This document shows positions 1 to 8,597 of a stretch of 64,000 bases of DNA, piece after piece (position 1 is the stretch's first letter; each line of letters starts with the position of its first letter). This DNA comes from CAYXVF01 sp964468125. GTDB taxonomy: Bacteria; Myxococcota; XYA12-FULL-58-9; CAYXVF01. The position numbers and the translations under genes are program-made. Location: NCBI GenBank assembly GCA_964468125.1, contig CAYXVF010000015.1, positions 15,977-79,976 of the forward strand, in the 5' to 3' direction. The notes beneath the pieces are model-generated. The model was not told the DNA's origin. It saw only the letters and a list, made by a program, of their open reading frames with translations, and did no database searches.

Positions 1-17
1 CGGGGCAAAACGCCCCG
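1..17. terminator. Possible hairpin at window edge
   Basis: A six-base stem, CGGGGC pairing with GCCCCG, encloses the loop AAAAC. No T-run follows on the plus strand. Any gene it would terminate lies off the left edge, so a terminator role is only inferred. Nothing else convincing is seen up to the first gene at 261. Confidence 0.3.
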
Positions 18-260
18 CACGAGCGATGGCTCATCGAGCGCCCGAACGCCCGGCGATGTCGCACTGTGCTAGACGGCTGACGGCACGAACCTTGCGCTCT
101 CCTTCGGCCATGAAACACACAACGAGTACTCAGCCCAGCCCGCAGCCTGCCTCCGTGAGCACTCGGCGAGCGCTTGAACGAGGTCGATAGGGCTCGACTC
201 GTCGAGCCACTTGGACCGACGCTTGCGCGTCTACTCACGCGCGCGAACCCGATCGACGGC

Positions 261-620
261 CTAGACGATTTTGAGCTCTACGAGCGCGCTACAGAGCGTA
301 TGACCGTCGACGAAGCCCTGCTCAACTTCCATCCGCACTTTATAGCTCTCGTGCTCGATCTTTGAGCGCAGTCGAACCAAGTCTCCCTCGAGCTCGACCA
401 CTGCTTCTCGGGTGGAAGCGCGCACCTCTTCGCCACTGGCTCTGACTTTTTCTCCGAGCGTTTGAATCTTCGCCTCGATCTCGTCGAATCGGGCCGTCAA
501 CTCCCCGCCGAGCGCTCCGGCCGACTCTTCGATTGTGGCGACGGAGGTCTCCTGTTGCGTGCACCCGGCGGCGATGAGACCCAATAGTCCGGCGGCGATG
601 ATGTGTTGGATTCCATTCAT
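261..620 (-). CDS. Small coiled-coil lipoprotein
   Basis: The 119-residue product starts with a lipoprotein signal ending in LIAAGC, so Cys19 or Cys20 should be lipidated and the protein membrane anchored. Residues about 35-100 are rich in Glu, Arg, Lys and Ala with heptad-like spacing (for example ARFDEIEAKIQTLGEKV), suggesting a helical coiled coil. AGGAGAGAG lies just upstream of the ATG. It is divergent from the gene at 779. I do not recognise the family; a small envelope spacer or Lpp-like role is possible but not shown. Confidence 0.72.
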   Translation of the reverse strand: MNGIQHIIAAGLLGLIAAGCTQQETSVATIEESAGALGGELTARFDEIEAKIQTLGEKVRASGEEVRASTREAVVELEGDLVRLRSKIEHESYKVRMEVEQGFVDGHTLCSALVELKIV

Positions 621-778
621 GATTCTCTCTCCTGTTTGATGACCCCATCACATCGCGGGAAACGGCATGCCAGTCGGCGGCACTCGCCCACGGGCAAGCC
701 CCTCTGAGCTCTTGTTCCACGAGTCCGCGACCGCTATAGGCAGGAGGGGTAGCAGGTCTACACACACGGGAGAAAACG

Positions 779-1672
779 ATGAAATCCGCGATCGCCTGGG
801 TCGTTCTCGTCGGCCTGGCCGCTGGCGCTGGCGCCTATGGAATGCAGGTCTACCGACGCGCGGAAGACGCGGCGACCTACGAGCAGCGGCTCGCCTCCCT
901 GAAGCAGGACTTCCTTCGCAAATCGACCGGGCTTCAGCTGGTGGACGATGAGCAGTACCCGCGCGAGGTGGGCGTCGCGCTCGCTCGCTACACTCGCGAG
1001 CTGGAGCAACTCGGCCGAGATTTTCCCGCGCTTTTTGACGTCGAGCGCAAACGCGCAGAGGTGGCGGCAAAGGTGGAGGCAGGGACCATGGACGAGATCC
1101 AGAAGGCCCAGCGCGACGAACGCATCGATTTCACTCTCGCGCTCTTCAACACGATGCGCTCGGGGCAGTATCGTCCGCTCTATTCAGCGGTCGACAACAC
1201 GTTTCGCTTCGACATCTTCGACATGCGTCCCGCGAAGATCGCGGGACAGAACCGGATTCAGCTCTCTTTCGTCCACTGGGGCGCTTTTGGAGAGGTCAGC
1301 TACAGCCTGATCGAAGGAAAATTCGGCGGAAACGCACCGAAGAGCGGCGCTCCCATCGCGATTCCCAAGCTCGTCGGAGAGGGTCAGCCCCCGAGCCTGC
1401 AGATCGAGCCTGAACGCTGGGTCGAGGAGTTCATTCCCGGAGTTCAGATCGGCTACTATGACTTTCCTTTGATGCCGCCGACGGCGACAGACATCACGCT
1501 GCGCTTCAGCTTCGACATTCGAACGGTCGGAGGCAGCAACGTCCCCGTCAATCTCACGTTTCCCCCCATTCCCATTCCGGACGCCTGGAAGGTCGGCAAC
1601 GAGGAGCAATGGGCAGCGCAAGAACAATACGCAACGGAAGACGAGCTACGCGCCGAGGGCGCGATCGATTAG
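779..1672 (+). CDS. Membrane-anchored protein of unknown function
   Basis: The product has 297 residues. Residues about 4-22 form one hydrophobic segment (AIAWVVLVGLAAGAGAYG), and the rest should be outside the cytoplasm. A charged helical stretch (about 70-125) is followed by a probable beta-rich domain with many aromatic residues (WGAFGEVSYSLIEG, RFSFDIRTVGG). GGGAGAAAACG precedes the ATG. It stands alone between convergent and divergent neighbours. No catalytic motif is visible and I do not recognise the family. Confidence 0.7.
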   Translation: MKSAIAWVVLVGLAAGAGAYGMQVYRRAEDAATYEQRLASLKQDFLRKSTGLQLVDDEQYPREVGVALARYTRELEQLGRDFPALFDVERKRAEVAAKVEAGTMDEIQKAQRDERIDFTLALFNTMRSGQYRPLYSAVDNTFRFDIFDMRPAKIAGQNRIQLSFVHWGAFGEVSYSLIEGKFGGNAPKSGAPIAIPKLVGEGQPPSLQIEPERWVEEFIPGVQIGYYDFPLMPPTATDITLRFSFDIRTVGGSNVPVNLTFPPIPIPDAWKVGNEEQWAAQEQYATEDELRAEGAID

Positions 1673-1694
1673 GCGCGGCCTAGCCCACTTCCGT

Positions 1695-1976
1695 TCACGT
1701 GTCGAGGTCATCCACGAGGCGCTGCAGCCGCTTGCGAAGCCTTCCGATCCGGTGCGCCAAGGAATCGACGTCCTCACGCGTCGCGAGGCCGAGAGCATCG
1801 AGCACCTTTACCGTGCTGTCGTCGATCACCTTGCGCCCGGACTGCGCGCCCTTGATCGCGGCCCCCACCGCGTCTCCACTGGAGAGGCCGGTGCGGTTGC
1901 GCACTTCACGAGCCGCGCGCTCGGTGATGCCCTGAGCGCGCGCGCGAAGCTTCTTGATCAAGGGTGAATCTGCCAC
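1695..1976 (-). CDS. Phasin-like (PHA granule-associated) helical protein
   Basis: The predicted 93-residue basic, alpha-helical protein ends in LGLATREDVDSLAHRIGRL, a pattern typical of polyhydroxyalkanoate granule-associated proteins and related phasin-like proteins, where a 'TREDVD.L' helix precedes a short coiled coil. I place the start at GTG 1976, which overlaps the neighbouring metallophosphoesterase stop by a few bases (TGACGTG). An ATG at 2048 would add 24 residues but would overlap the upstream gene by about 70 bases. Granule binding is inferred; no PHA synthase is present in this window. Confidence 0.62.
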   Translation of the reverse strand: MADSPLIKKLRARAQGITERAAREVRNRTGLSSGDAVGAAIKGAQSGRKVIDDSTVKVLDALGLATREDVDSLAHRIGRLRKRLQRLVDDLDT

Positions 1977-1977
1977 G

Positions 1978-3072
1978 TCAGGGTGAGCCGGCGACCTTTG
2001 CTTCGCCTTCCTTGATGCGTTTGATCTCATAGGTGGCGCGCCCTTCACTGTCGATAGTCATGACTGCCGCCATACCGAACGATTCGCTGCCATCATTCAT
2101 CTGCCAAGCGACAGCATCCGCGGGCCCCGGATTCAGGAACATGCTCTCCTGAGGCTTGCCCTCCGGCAGGATCTTCTCGCCCGCGAAATCTGTCGCACGT
2201 CCACCCGCTTCGTGGATGTTACCGAAGATCCCGAACTTGATCGCGTGCTTCTCGATTGCCTTGGTCAACATCGGATCACCCACGTTCGCTCCCTCGGCGG
2301 TTCGGTCAATCGCTTGCTCGCCCGACTGTTTCGGGCCGCCGTGGGAGACCAGAACCACCGGTGAGTCCGAGGCCTCAACCAGCTCGTCGAGCGCATCCAC
2401 GTCCGCTTGGAAGTACTGGCACCCGTCTTCCGCGTGAATGTAGCTCGCGTTGAAGTAGCCGGGCATGGAAATGAAATCCGCAATAGGCGTGTCGATGCGA
2501 CGGATCTGGTTGAGATTGAAAACGTTCGGATGCGCCTTGGCGACTTCCGCGAGGGCGGCATTGTAATCCGCTTTTCCCTCGCGATTGCCCGAGATGTTGA
2601 ACACGGGCACCTGCGATTCGGCGATCTTCGAGAGGACGCCGACAATCTGGTCCTTGTCGAGTCCCGTGTCGCCAGCAACCATGACGAGATCGACCTTGGC
2701 CTTCTTGAAGCGCTTCAGGATCACATCCAGATTGGCGAGGTTTTCCGGGCTGTCTTCCTTCACGTCCGTGATGGCGCCGACCACGAGCTTCTTCTTCTTG
2801 AGCCCGGACTTGGCGGTGAGAGTCGATCCATTGAGCTCCCACTTCTGCCCCGCCACTTTGACCATCTTGGGCTCTCCAGCGGTGACCGGCCCGATGCAGT
2901 CCGGCGAGGACTTGCTCGGAGGCTCGGGCTCATCGGCGTCGGCGGTAGGTTCAGTTTCGCCTTCCGCAGCAGGCGGCTCGGCCACCTCGGGTTCTTTGGG
3001 TTCCGATTGGCAGCCGTACGCCAACGCGAGTGCGCACCCTGCGATCCAAGTCCACTTGCCAACCTTCATCAT
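1978..3072 (-). CDS. Lipoprotein with degenerate metallophosphoesterase fold
   Basis: The start at the first ATG of a tandem ATGATG (3072) is supported by AAGGGGCG upstream and gives a 364-residue lipoprotein with lipobox LAYGC. A Pro/Glu-rich linker follows. The body resembles the calcineurin-like phosphoesterase fold, with VAGDTGL (GD motif), ISGNREG (where GNHD/E is usual), VSHGGP and FGNIHEAGG (where GHxH is usual). The first DxH motif appears as TDVKED, so several metal ligands are altered. It may be an atypical hydrolase or a non-catalytic binder. The downstream phasin-like gene is translationally close. Confidence 0.75.
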   Translation of the reverse strand: MMKVGKWTWIAGCALALAYGCQSEPKEPEVAEPPAAEGETEPTADADEPEPPSKSSPDCIGPVTAGEPKMVKVAGQKWELNGSTLTAKSGLKKKKLVVGAITDVKEDSPENLANLDVILKRFKKAKVDLVMVAGDTGLDKDQIVGVLSKIAESQVPVFNISGNREGKADYNAALAEVAKAHPNVFNLNQIRRIDTPIADFISMPGYFNASYIHAEDGCQYFQADVDALDELVEASDSPVVLVSHGGPKQSGEQAIDRTAEGANVGDPMLTKAIEKHAIKFGIFGNIHEAGGRATDFAGEKILPEGKPQESMFLNPGPADAVAWQMNDGSESFGMAAVMTIDSEGRATYEIKRIKEGEAKVAGSP

Positions 3073-3192
3073 CACGCCCCTTTTCGTCGAACCCTCAATG
3101 ACGATGCCAATATCGATGCGCAAAAGCGTAACACGTCGCAACTGACGGTCCACACTCGAACGGGGCGACTTTTGACCACATTCGCGCTCAGG

Positions 3193-4002
3193 TCAACGGG
3201 AGGCGCGACGCTCGAGCTCCTGGAGCGCATCTTCGGCCCCCCGACGAACCTGCTCCACCGGGTGGCCGCTGGCGAGCGTGACCAAATAACCACGGGCCGT
3301 CTGACCGCCAATCGCCCCTACCGCAAACACGACCTGAAGCACGAAGCGTGGATCCTTGTTTTTCGCCAGGGCAATGAGTGGATCGATGGCCGAGGGGTCA
3401 CCCAGGGCGATCAGTGCTCCAACGGCCCGTAGCACGAGCAACTCATTGTCCTCTTCCTCTAGGATTCGGCACAGGGGCTCCACTCCGCCCTTGATTTTCC
3501 GCTCACCGATCAGAGTGATCGCCGCCGAGCGAACACGGAGATCTCCGCTCTCGAGGGCGGCGAGCACGTCGGATTCGCGCGCCACCTGCAAGTGACGTCG
3601 CGTAGTGATGATCGACCATGCGTCTTTGAAGCTCTCGAGGACGAACTCTGCCCCTTGGCTCTGAGAACGCCCCACCGCCTCAAGCACCGCCCCTTTGGAA
3701 AAAGAGCGTAGCTGCACCACGACTCCCGGTTCATCTTCTCCGGTCTCCATGTTTAGAACCGGTGCGACTTCGACGCGCACGAGATGGGTCGCTTCCGAAT
3801 CGCTCTCGGTCACCTGTGTGAGATCATCCAGCTCGAGCTGAGCCCGGATGTCCGCCCGGAGCTTCTCGCGCGTCTCCGCGTCCCCGTCCATAGACTTAGG
3901 CAGCGACAGCACAACCCGTTGCACGACCGCTGGCTCGGGCTTCTTCGTGCAACCACCGACCAGAATGAGGGCCCCGATCGCGATGTGCATGGACCGTCGC
4001 AC
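3193..4002 (-). CDS. HEAT-repeat lipoprotein
   Basis: The start chosen is GTG 4002, one base after the upstream stop, with AGGA at suitable distance; ATG 3990 is possible but lacks a ribosome site. The 269-residue product has lipobox LVGGC. After an N-terminal domain, residues about 150-265 contain helical HEAT/PBS-lyase-like repeats (AALESGDLRVRSAAITLIGE, LVLRAVGALIALGDPSAID, VLQVVFAVGAIGG), which usually act as protein-binding scaffolds. It lies in a minus-strand run with the phosphoesterase and PilZ genes. Its partner is unknown. Confidence 0.75.
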   Translation of the reverse strand: MRRSMHIAIGALILVGGCTKKPEPAVVQRVVLSLPKSMDGDAETREKLRADIRAQLELDDLTQVTESDSEATHLVRVEVAPVLNMETGEDEPGVVVQLRSFSKGAVLEAVGRSQSQGAEFVLESFKDAWSIITTRRHLQVARESDVLAALESGDLRVRSAAITLIGERKIKGGVEPLCRILEEEDNELLVLRAVGALIALGDPSAIDPLIALAKNKDPRFVLQVVFAVGAIGGQTARGYLVTLASGHPVEQVRRGAEDALQELERRASR

Positions 4003-4003
4003 G

Positions 4004-4735
4004 CTACATTCCTACCAGCAGCCGATCTCCAAACACAGGCGAAAGTCCCGCGTCGTGAATCCGCTGACGCGCCGTTAGAACGTCGTAGTACAACCGATGA
4101 AACCGGAATACTCGCTCTTCCGTATCATAGGTGCAGCAACAGCAGCGTGGGTCGCGGTCACGGGGCTGGCCGACGCTGCCCACAGTGATGATGTAGCGCG
4201 CGTCGTCGTTCAGGTCGATTTCGTCCTGAATGACCGACTCGACCTCATTCCCATTTGCACGAAAGGCGACCGTCAGGTGCGAGTGGCCAATCAAAGTCAC
4301 CTTGGGGAGCTCCATGCCGAGCTGAAGAATGTCCGACACCTGATCCGGTGAAAACAGGTAGTCGAACCCCTCTGGGTCCCCCGGCGAGCCATGGCAATAG
4401 GCGAACGTTTCGTCCTCGTCCGTGTACGGCATGGAGCGCAGCCATTCCATGTTCTCCGAGCTGAGCCGTTCGGTGCACCAGTTGAGCGATTGCTTCGCAG
4501 CTTCAAAGTACTCGTCGAAGGGCATGCGGCCCGCGACTGCCGCGTCGTGGTTGCCGAGGACCGTGTGAGCCACCAACGGTCGGATGAGGTCACACACCTC
4601 GTTCGGCGATGCACCGTAGCCAACGGCGTCACCCAGGAACACGTAGCGGTCGATGGGCTGGTTTTCGAAGAACCGAAGGGCCGACTCCAGCGCCTCCAGG
4701 TTGCCGTGTACATCCGAGAAAATCGCGTAGCGCAT
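4004..4735 (-). CDS. Metallophosphoesterase (calcineurin-like, YfcE/ApaH-type)
   Basis: The complete motif set is visible: SDVHGN, FLGDAVGYG, LGNHD, CHGSP and IGHSHL, the metal ligands and catalytic His of a binuclear metallophosphatase. The protein has 243 residues, normal for the family. ATG 4735 is preferred because it puts DVHGN at about residue 8. A phosphodiester or phosphoprotein substrate is expected, but cannot be specified. Near the C-terminus is an unusual run of four cysteines (DPRCCCCTYD) after a GQPRDRDPR motif. It is probably cotranscribed with the PilZ gene upstream. Confidence 0.88.
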   Translation of the reverse strand: MRYAIFSDVHGNLEALESALRFFENQPIDRYVFLGDAVGYGASPNEVCDLIRPLVAHTVLGNHDAAVAGRMPFDEYFEAAKQSLNWCTERLSSENMEWLRSMPYTDEDETFAYCHGSPGDPEGFDYLFSPDQVSDILQLGMELPKVTLIGHSHLTVAFRANGNEVESVIQDEIDLNDDARYIITVGSVGQPRDRDPRCCCCTYDTEERVFRFHRLYYDVLTARQRIHDAGLSPVFGDRLLVGM

Positions 4736-4758
4736 GCTTGAAATCCCGCGCGCCGCCC

Positions 4759-5109
4759 TCACTCGCCGTCGGCGCTCTGTTCCAGTCGCCGACTGTAGGC
4801 TTGGATCGTCTCGCGGCCAAGCACCCGTGTGAACTGCAGCCCCATCGCCCCGGCTCGACCCTCGTGACCGGTGGAGCGCCAGCGCACTTCGGCCTGGGCA
4901 TTCACGGTGCTTCCGAGAGGCGGCAGCTTGAACCGAACGGTCAGCACAGAACCCACCGGAGGCGGGGCGGCGGTCTCCACGCGAATCCCGTATTCGTTGA
5001 TGTCCGCGACGCGGGCATAGCGCTCGACGCCACCGTCACCGACCCAGCAGCGAATGTCAGCCGGGTGACGGGATGCGATCCGCTTTTCCAGGTACGAGTA
5101 GGGGCTCAT
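4759..5109 (-). CDS. PilZ-domain protein (c-di-GMP receptor-like)
   Basis: The 116-residue protein is a single PilZ-type domain. It has KRIASRHPAD, the Arg-rich N-terminal motif matching RxxxR, and ADINEYGIRVET, matching the D/NxSxxG motif with Asn for Ser, followed by GSVLTVRF and a strand around AEVRWRS. Such proteins bind cyclic di-GMP and often affect motility or surface functions. ATG 5109 is preferred over an upstream TTG at 5145. It precedes the phosphoesterase by about 23 bases on the same strand, suggesting an operon. Confidence 0.82.
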   Translation of the reverse strand: MSPYSYLEKRIASRHPADIRCWVGDGGVERYARVADINEYGIRVETAAPPPVGSVLTVRFKLPPLGSTVNAQAEVRWRSTGHEGRAGAMGLQFTRVLGRETIQAYSRRLEQSADGE

Positions 5110-5225
5110 AACAGGATGTTCGGCGTTCAGTGGTCGTGTTGTCAAAGCAGAAACATACCTGTTTCCTTCGGAAAGACAGGGTACTGGCCGTGGTGCTCGA
5201 CCGGAGCGGTGAGTACACTGCTTTC

Positions 5226-6326
5226 ATGCGAGGTGTTGTAGCTCCCGCGTTGTCGTTCTTGGTCGCGGCGTGTGGCGGCGACCCAGCGGCCCTTCGCGTC
5301 GTCGACCTCGACGCCGGGCGCTACGCCTTGCGGGACGTTACCGCGGGCACCCTCCAGAGTCTCACTCCTCTCGCGGGCGGTTCGTCGCGCGTCCTGGTGG
5401 ATGCACGGATCACCTTTGAGGACCGTTTCCCGCGCGACCGCGGCGTCGACCGAGCGCGGCTCGTAGCGGGCGCCCGCGAGGCTCATCCTCACACCACGCT
5501 CGACGGCGACGTGGCCGTCGCCCGCGATCTAGACTCGCTCGGGCTGTTGACCGGATTCGCACACGTGGACCGGGCCGTCGCACGCTTTGAATCGATCGGC
5601 GTGTCTTTTCCGGCGGAGGTGCAGGTCTACTACGACCCTGAGTTCACGGACGCATTCTCCCTCGGATTGCCAACCAGTGATAATGCGGCCTATTCACCGG
5701 AGCTCGACGCCTTCGTGCTCTTGCCCACAGAGATTCTCGAAGGCATTCCGCTCGCCATGAATCCCGGAGTGTTGATTCACGAGCTATCCCATCGGCTGTT
5801 TTATTATCGGGCCTTTGACGCACGGCTGTTTGAGACTCTGAGTCGTGTCAATGGGCAGGTCGGCGTGCGGGCGACCTTCAACCGCATTCGGGCCGTCGAT
5901 GAGGGGGTCGCCGATTTCTTCGCCGCGTCCTTCATGAACGACCCGCGCTATCTCGACGCGAGTGTCACGGGGACCTCCATCGGAGAGGAGCGGGATCTCA
6001 TCCCCGTCCGCCGCTTCCCGAATGCCTGGCTCAGCGGTCTCGAGCCCCTGAACGGAGACGCCTACGATCCCTACGGCGTCGGCGTCCTGTTTGCTTCGAC
6101 GCTCTGGGCGATCGCCGAGGACTACGGGCACGAAGACACGCGAACGGCGCTTCTGGCGGCGCTCGATGCGGTCGCTCCCGCACTCGTAAACGATTTCGAG
6201 TTCGAGTTCGGCGATCTGATGCGCGAGGTGGTCGCTGCCCTTCCGAGTGACGCCGCATCGGCCTGCGACCACGTGTTTGAACGCTACGGCGCCGCCTACC
6301 CACGCGTAGCACCCGCCTGCTCATGA
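5226..6326 (+). CDS. Lipoprotein with HExxH zinc-protease motif
   Basis: The ATG at 5226 gives a 366-residue protein with signal MRGVVAPALSFLVAACGG and a lipobox Cys. Midway, VLIHELSHRLFYY carries HELSH, a HExxH zinc-binding and catalytic motif, and about 40 residues later DEGVADFFAASF provides a plausible downstream acidic ligand, as in gluzincins. No family name is evident. The final codons overlap the next gene (ATGA), so the two are translationally coupled and may form an envelope pair. Peptidase activity is inferred only from the motif. Confidence 0.75.
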   Translation: MRGVVAPALSFLVAACGGDPAALRVVDLDAGRYALRDVTAGTLQSLTPLAGGSSRVLVDARITFEDRFPRDRGVDRARLVAGAREAHPHTTLDGDVAVARDLDSLGLLTGFAHVDRAVARFESIGVSFPAEVQVYYDPEFTDAFSLGLPTSDNAAYSPELDAFVLLPTEILEGIPLAMNPGVLIHELSHRLFYYRAFDARLFETLSRVNGQVGVRATFNRIRAVDEGVADFFAASFMNDPRYLDASVTGTSIGEERDLIPVRRFPNAWLSGLEPLNGDAYDPYGVGVLFASTLWAIAEDYGHEDTRTALLAALDAVAPALVNDFEFEFGDLMREVVAALPSDAASACDHVFERYGAAYPRVAPACS

Positions 6327-6826
6327 TCGGAGCTCTCGCCGCGTTGGTCCTCGCGGGGTGCGGCGCCAGCCAGATCGGTCTGGGCGGCGGCATGCAGCTC
6401 CTGGACCAGCCAACCGGACTCGATGCCGATCCCACGGTGGCGGCTCGCCTCGAGGCGCGTTGCGACGGGTCCTCGGTCGTTCGAGGCGAGCTGCAGTTCC
6501 ATGCGACCCTGGGGGGACGTGATTCGGCCGGCTCCGTCTCGGTGCGCAATACCTACTTCGCGGCGCCCATTCTCCTCACGGCCCGCTGGCCGAGTGAGAG
6601 TCTCTTTGCGCTGGCTGGCGGTCTTGGACCGGAGCTCTCCCTCGAACGCATCTCGACGACCGTCGGAGAGAGCAACGGCACACAGCTCGACTGGGGCGTG
6701 ACGCTGCACGGGCAAATGGGCCTCTCCGTCCGCTATCGTCCCGTGCGTATCCGACTCATGGCGCTCGCTCGGCTCGATGACCGGACGACCTTCGGCGGGC
6801 TTCTCTTCGCCAGCTTCGCGCTCTGA
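6323..6826 (+). CDS. Probable outer-membrane-associated lipoprotein
   Basis: The 167-residue product starts within the stop of the previous gene (ATGA). It has signal MIGALAALVLAGCGAS with lipobox LAGC. The remainder alternates hydrophobic and polar residues with many Gly and aromatic residues (LFALAGGLGPELSLERIS, LGRLHGQ-like strands) and ends in FGGLLFASFAL, whose terminal hydrophobic residues resemble a beta-barrel end. It probably acts with the upstream HExxH lipoprotein. I do not recognise a named family. Confidence 0.68.
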   Translation: MIGALAALVLAGCGASQIGLGGGMQLLDQPTGLDADPTVAARLEARCDGSSVVRGELQFHATLGGRDSAGSVSVRNTYFAAPILLTARWPSESLFALAGGLGPELSLERISTTVGESNGTQLDWGVTLHGQMGLSVRYRPVRIRLMALARLDDRTTFGGLLFASFAL

Positions 6827-6946
6827 GGTGCTCCTCTTGCATTTAATGAGGCGGCTCGTATTGATGCGGCCTTGCTCTGCACGCGCTAGGCCCTACCGTT
6901 TGGGGGGCGCACGTCGCCGAGCGACAGACCAGGAGAAGACTCGAGC

Positions 6947-7567
6947 ATGCAAGTTCGCAATGACAACGAAGCTCCGCTGGAGAGCGCACCGGCGGAGGAG
7001 AAACCTCGCATCATCGTAAACGACCGCCGCCACTGGGCCCGCGAAGACGAAGGGGACGACGAGGACGGTCAGCCGCGCAAACCGACCTACGTGGCCGAGC
7101 TCGAAAGCAAGCTCGAAGCTCAGGAGAAGCTGGTAGCCGAGATCCGAGCCCAGGCGAAGAGCGCAAAGAGTGAATTCGAGAATGCTCGCGCCCGCCTCCA
7201 GCGAGAGGTACAGGTCGAGGTCAAACGCGGTGTGCGACAGATCCTCACGTCGCTTCTCGACGTCATGGACAATCTCGACCGCGCGGTCGAGGCAGCCGAG
7301 GATCCGAAGGCGGACGAGGACTCCCTACGCCATGGCATGAAGATGGTCCGCGAACAGTTTCTTCACGCATTGAGCGAAGTCGGCGTTGAGCGCCTGGACA
7401 CGGTGGGACAACCGTTCGACCCCGCACGACACGAGGCCGTCTCTAACGTTCCAGTTGCCGATCCGAGCCAAGACAGTCGCGTAGTCGGCGAGATCAAAGG
7501 GCTTTATGTCATCGGTGACGAGGTCCTACGCCCAGGGGTCGTTGCGGTAGGTCAGCACCAGGGCTAA
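6947..7567 (+). CDS. grpE: GrpE, nucleotide exchange factor of DnaK
   Basis: The 206-residue protein has a charged N-terminal tail (about 1-50), a long coiled coil (about 50-110) and the C-terminal GrpE beta domain, with GQPFDPARHEAVS and GEIKGLYVIGDEVLRPGVV. These match the family signature around 'FDP..H.Av' and 'G..l..rvLRpa.V'. GrpE releases ADP from DnaK in the cytosolic chaperone cycle. AGGAG precedes the ATG. No dnaK or dnaJ is nearby and no CIRCE operator is seen upstream; it sits just ahead of moxR. Confidence 0.95.
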   Translation: MQVRNDNEAPLESAPAEEKPRIIVNDRRHWAREDEGDDEDGQPRKPTYVAELESKLEAQEKLVAEIRAQAKSAKSEFENARARLQREVQVEVKRGVRQILTSLLDVMDNLDRAVEAAEDPKADEDSLRHGMKMVREQFLHALSEVGVERLDTVGQPFDPARHEAVSNVPVADPSQDSRVVGEIKGLYVIGDEVLRPGVVAVGQHQG

Positions 7568-7602
7568 AACAAGGACTGCCGCACGAGACGCGGCGGACCA
7601 TC

Positions 7603-8589
7603 ATGAGCTCACTGCAAGACGTCGCCCGCCTCGTAGAAGAACACGCGCAGGTCTTTCACCGCGTCCGCGAGGAGATCGCGAAGGTTATCGTCGGCCAGCG
7701 CTATATGGTGGATCGCCTTCTGTTGGGGCTGCTCGCCGATGGGCACATTCTGCTCGAAGGCATACCGGGCCTCGCAAAGACCACCGCGGTCAAGGCTGTG
7801 GCCGATTCGATCCACACGGGCTTTGCCCGAATCCAGTTCACCCCCGACCTCCTCCCGGCGGACCTGATCGGTACTGAGATCTACCGGCCTCACAGTGGCG
7901 AGTTCACCGTCAAACGGGGACCGATCTTCAGCAACTTGGTCCTCGCCGACGAGATCAACCGCGCGCCGGCGAAGGTTCAAAGCGCATTGCTCGAGGCCAT
8001 GCAGGAACGACAGGTCACCATCGGCGACCAGACCTACGAGCTGCCGCGTCCTTTCCTCGTACTCGCCACTCAGAATCCGCTGGAACAAGAGGGAACTTAC
8101 CCATTGCCAGAAGCTCAGGTCGACCGCTTCATGCTGAAGCTCCAGGTCGGTTACCCGAGTAAAGATGAAGAACGAGAAATCATGCGGCGCATGACCCGTG
8201 CGACCCAGCCGAAGATCGAGCCCGTCATCGATCCGGTGACGCTGGCCCGAAGCCGAGAGGTCATCGCCGCAATGCACCTCGACCCGAAGATTGAGGATTA
8301 CATCGTCGACGTCGTCTTCGCGACCCGCGAGCCCGGCTCCTACGGACTCGATCACCTCTCGCGGCTCATCCAATTCGGCGCCTCGCCGCGAGCCACGATC
8401 GCGCTAGCCCGGGCGAGCCGCGTACAGGCGTTCCTTGAAGGACGCCACTACGTTACCCCACAGGACATCAAGAACATCGGCCCCGACATTCTCCGGCACC
8501 GCATCTTGCTCACCTATGAAGCGGAGGCGCAGGAGCTCAACGCGGACGACGTGATTCGGGAGATCTTCAACCGCGTCGATGTCCCCTAA
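7603..8589 (+). CDS. moxR: MoxR-family AAA+ ATPase
   Basis: The 328-residue AAA+ ATPase has a Walker A (GIPGLAKTTAVK), a Walker B (NLVLADEINRAPAKVQ), then ATQNPLEQEGTYPLPEAQ and DRFMLKL, both strongly diagnostic of MoxR. A C-terminal lid domain follows. MoxR ATPases act as chaperones, often with VWA-domain partners. That fits here because DUF58 and Bat genes with VWA domains follow directly. It starts the coupled operon that runs to 15809. Confidence 0.95.
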   Translation: MSSLQDVARLVEEHAQVFHRVREEIAKVIVGQRYMVDRLLLGLLADGHILLEGIPGLAKTTAVKAVADSIHTGFARIQFTPDLLPADLIGTEIYRPHSGEFTVKRGPIFSNLVLADEINRAPAKVQSALLEAMQERQVTIGDQTYELPRPFLVLATQNPLEQEGTYPLPEAQVDRFMLKLQVGYPSKDEEREIMRRMTRATQPKIEPVIDPVTLARSREVIAAMHLDPKIEDYIVDVVFATREPGSYGLDHLSRLIQFGASPRATIALARASRVQAFLEGRHYVTPQDIKNIGPDILRHRILLTYEAEAQELNADDVIREIFNRVDVP

Positions 8590-8597
8590 CGACACGC

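Noticed and set aside
174..365. Small plus-strand reading frame of 63 codons starting with TTG
   Set aside because: It overlaps the 3' end of the coiled-coil lipoprotein, has no ribosome site and no recognisable feature.
2407..3432. Plus-strand open frame opposite the lipoprotein phosphoesterase
   Set aside because: It is antisense to a gene with clear motifs, and its sequence shows only the mirrored codon bias of high-GC DNA.
6827..6946. CIRCE or heat-shock operator upstream of grpE
   Set aside because: No TTAGCACTC/GAGTGCTAA dyad is present in the 120-base gap.
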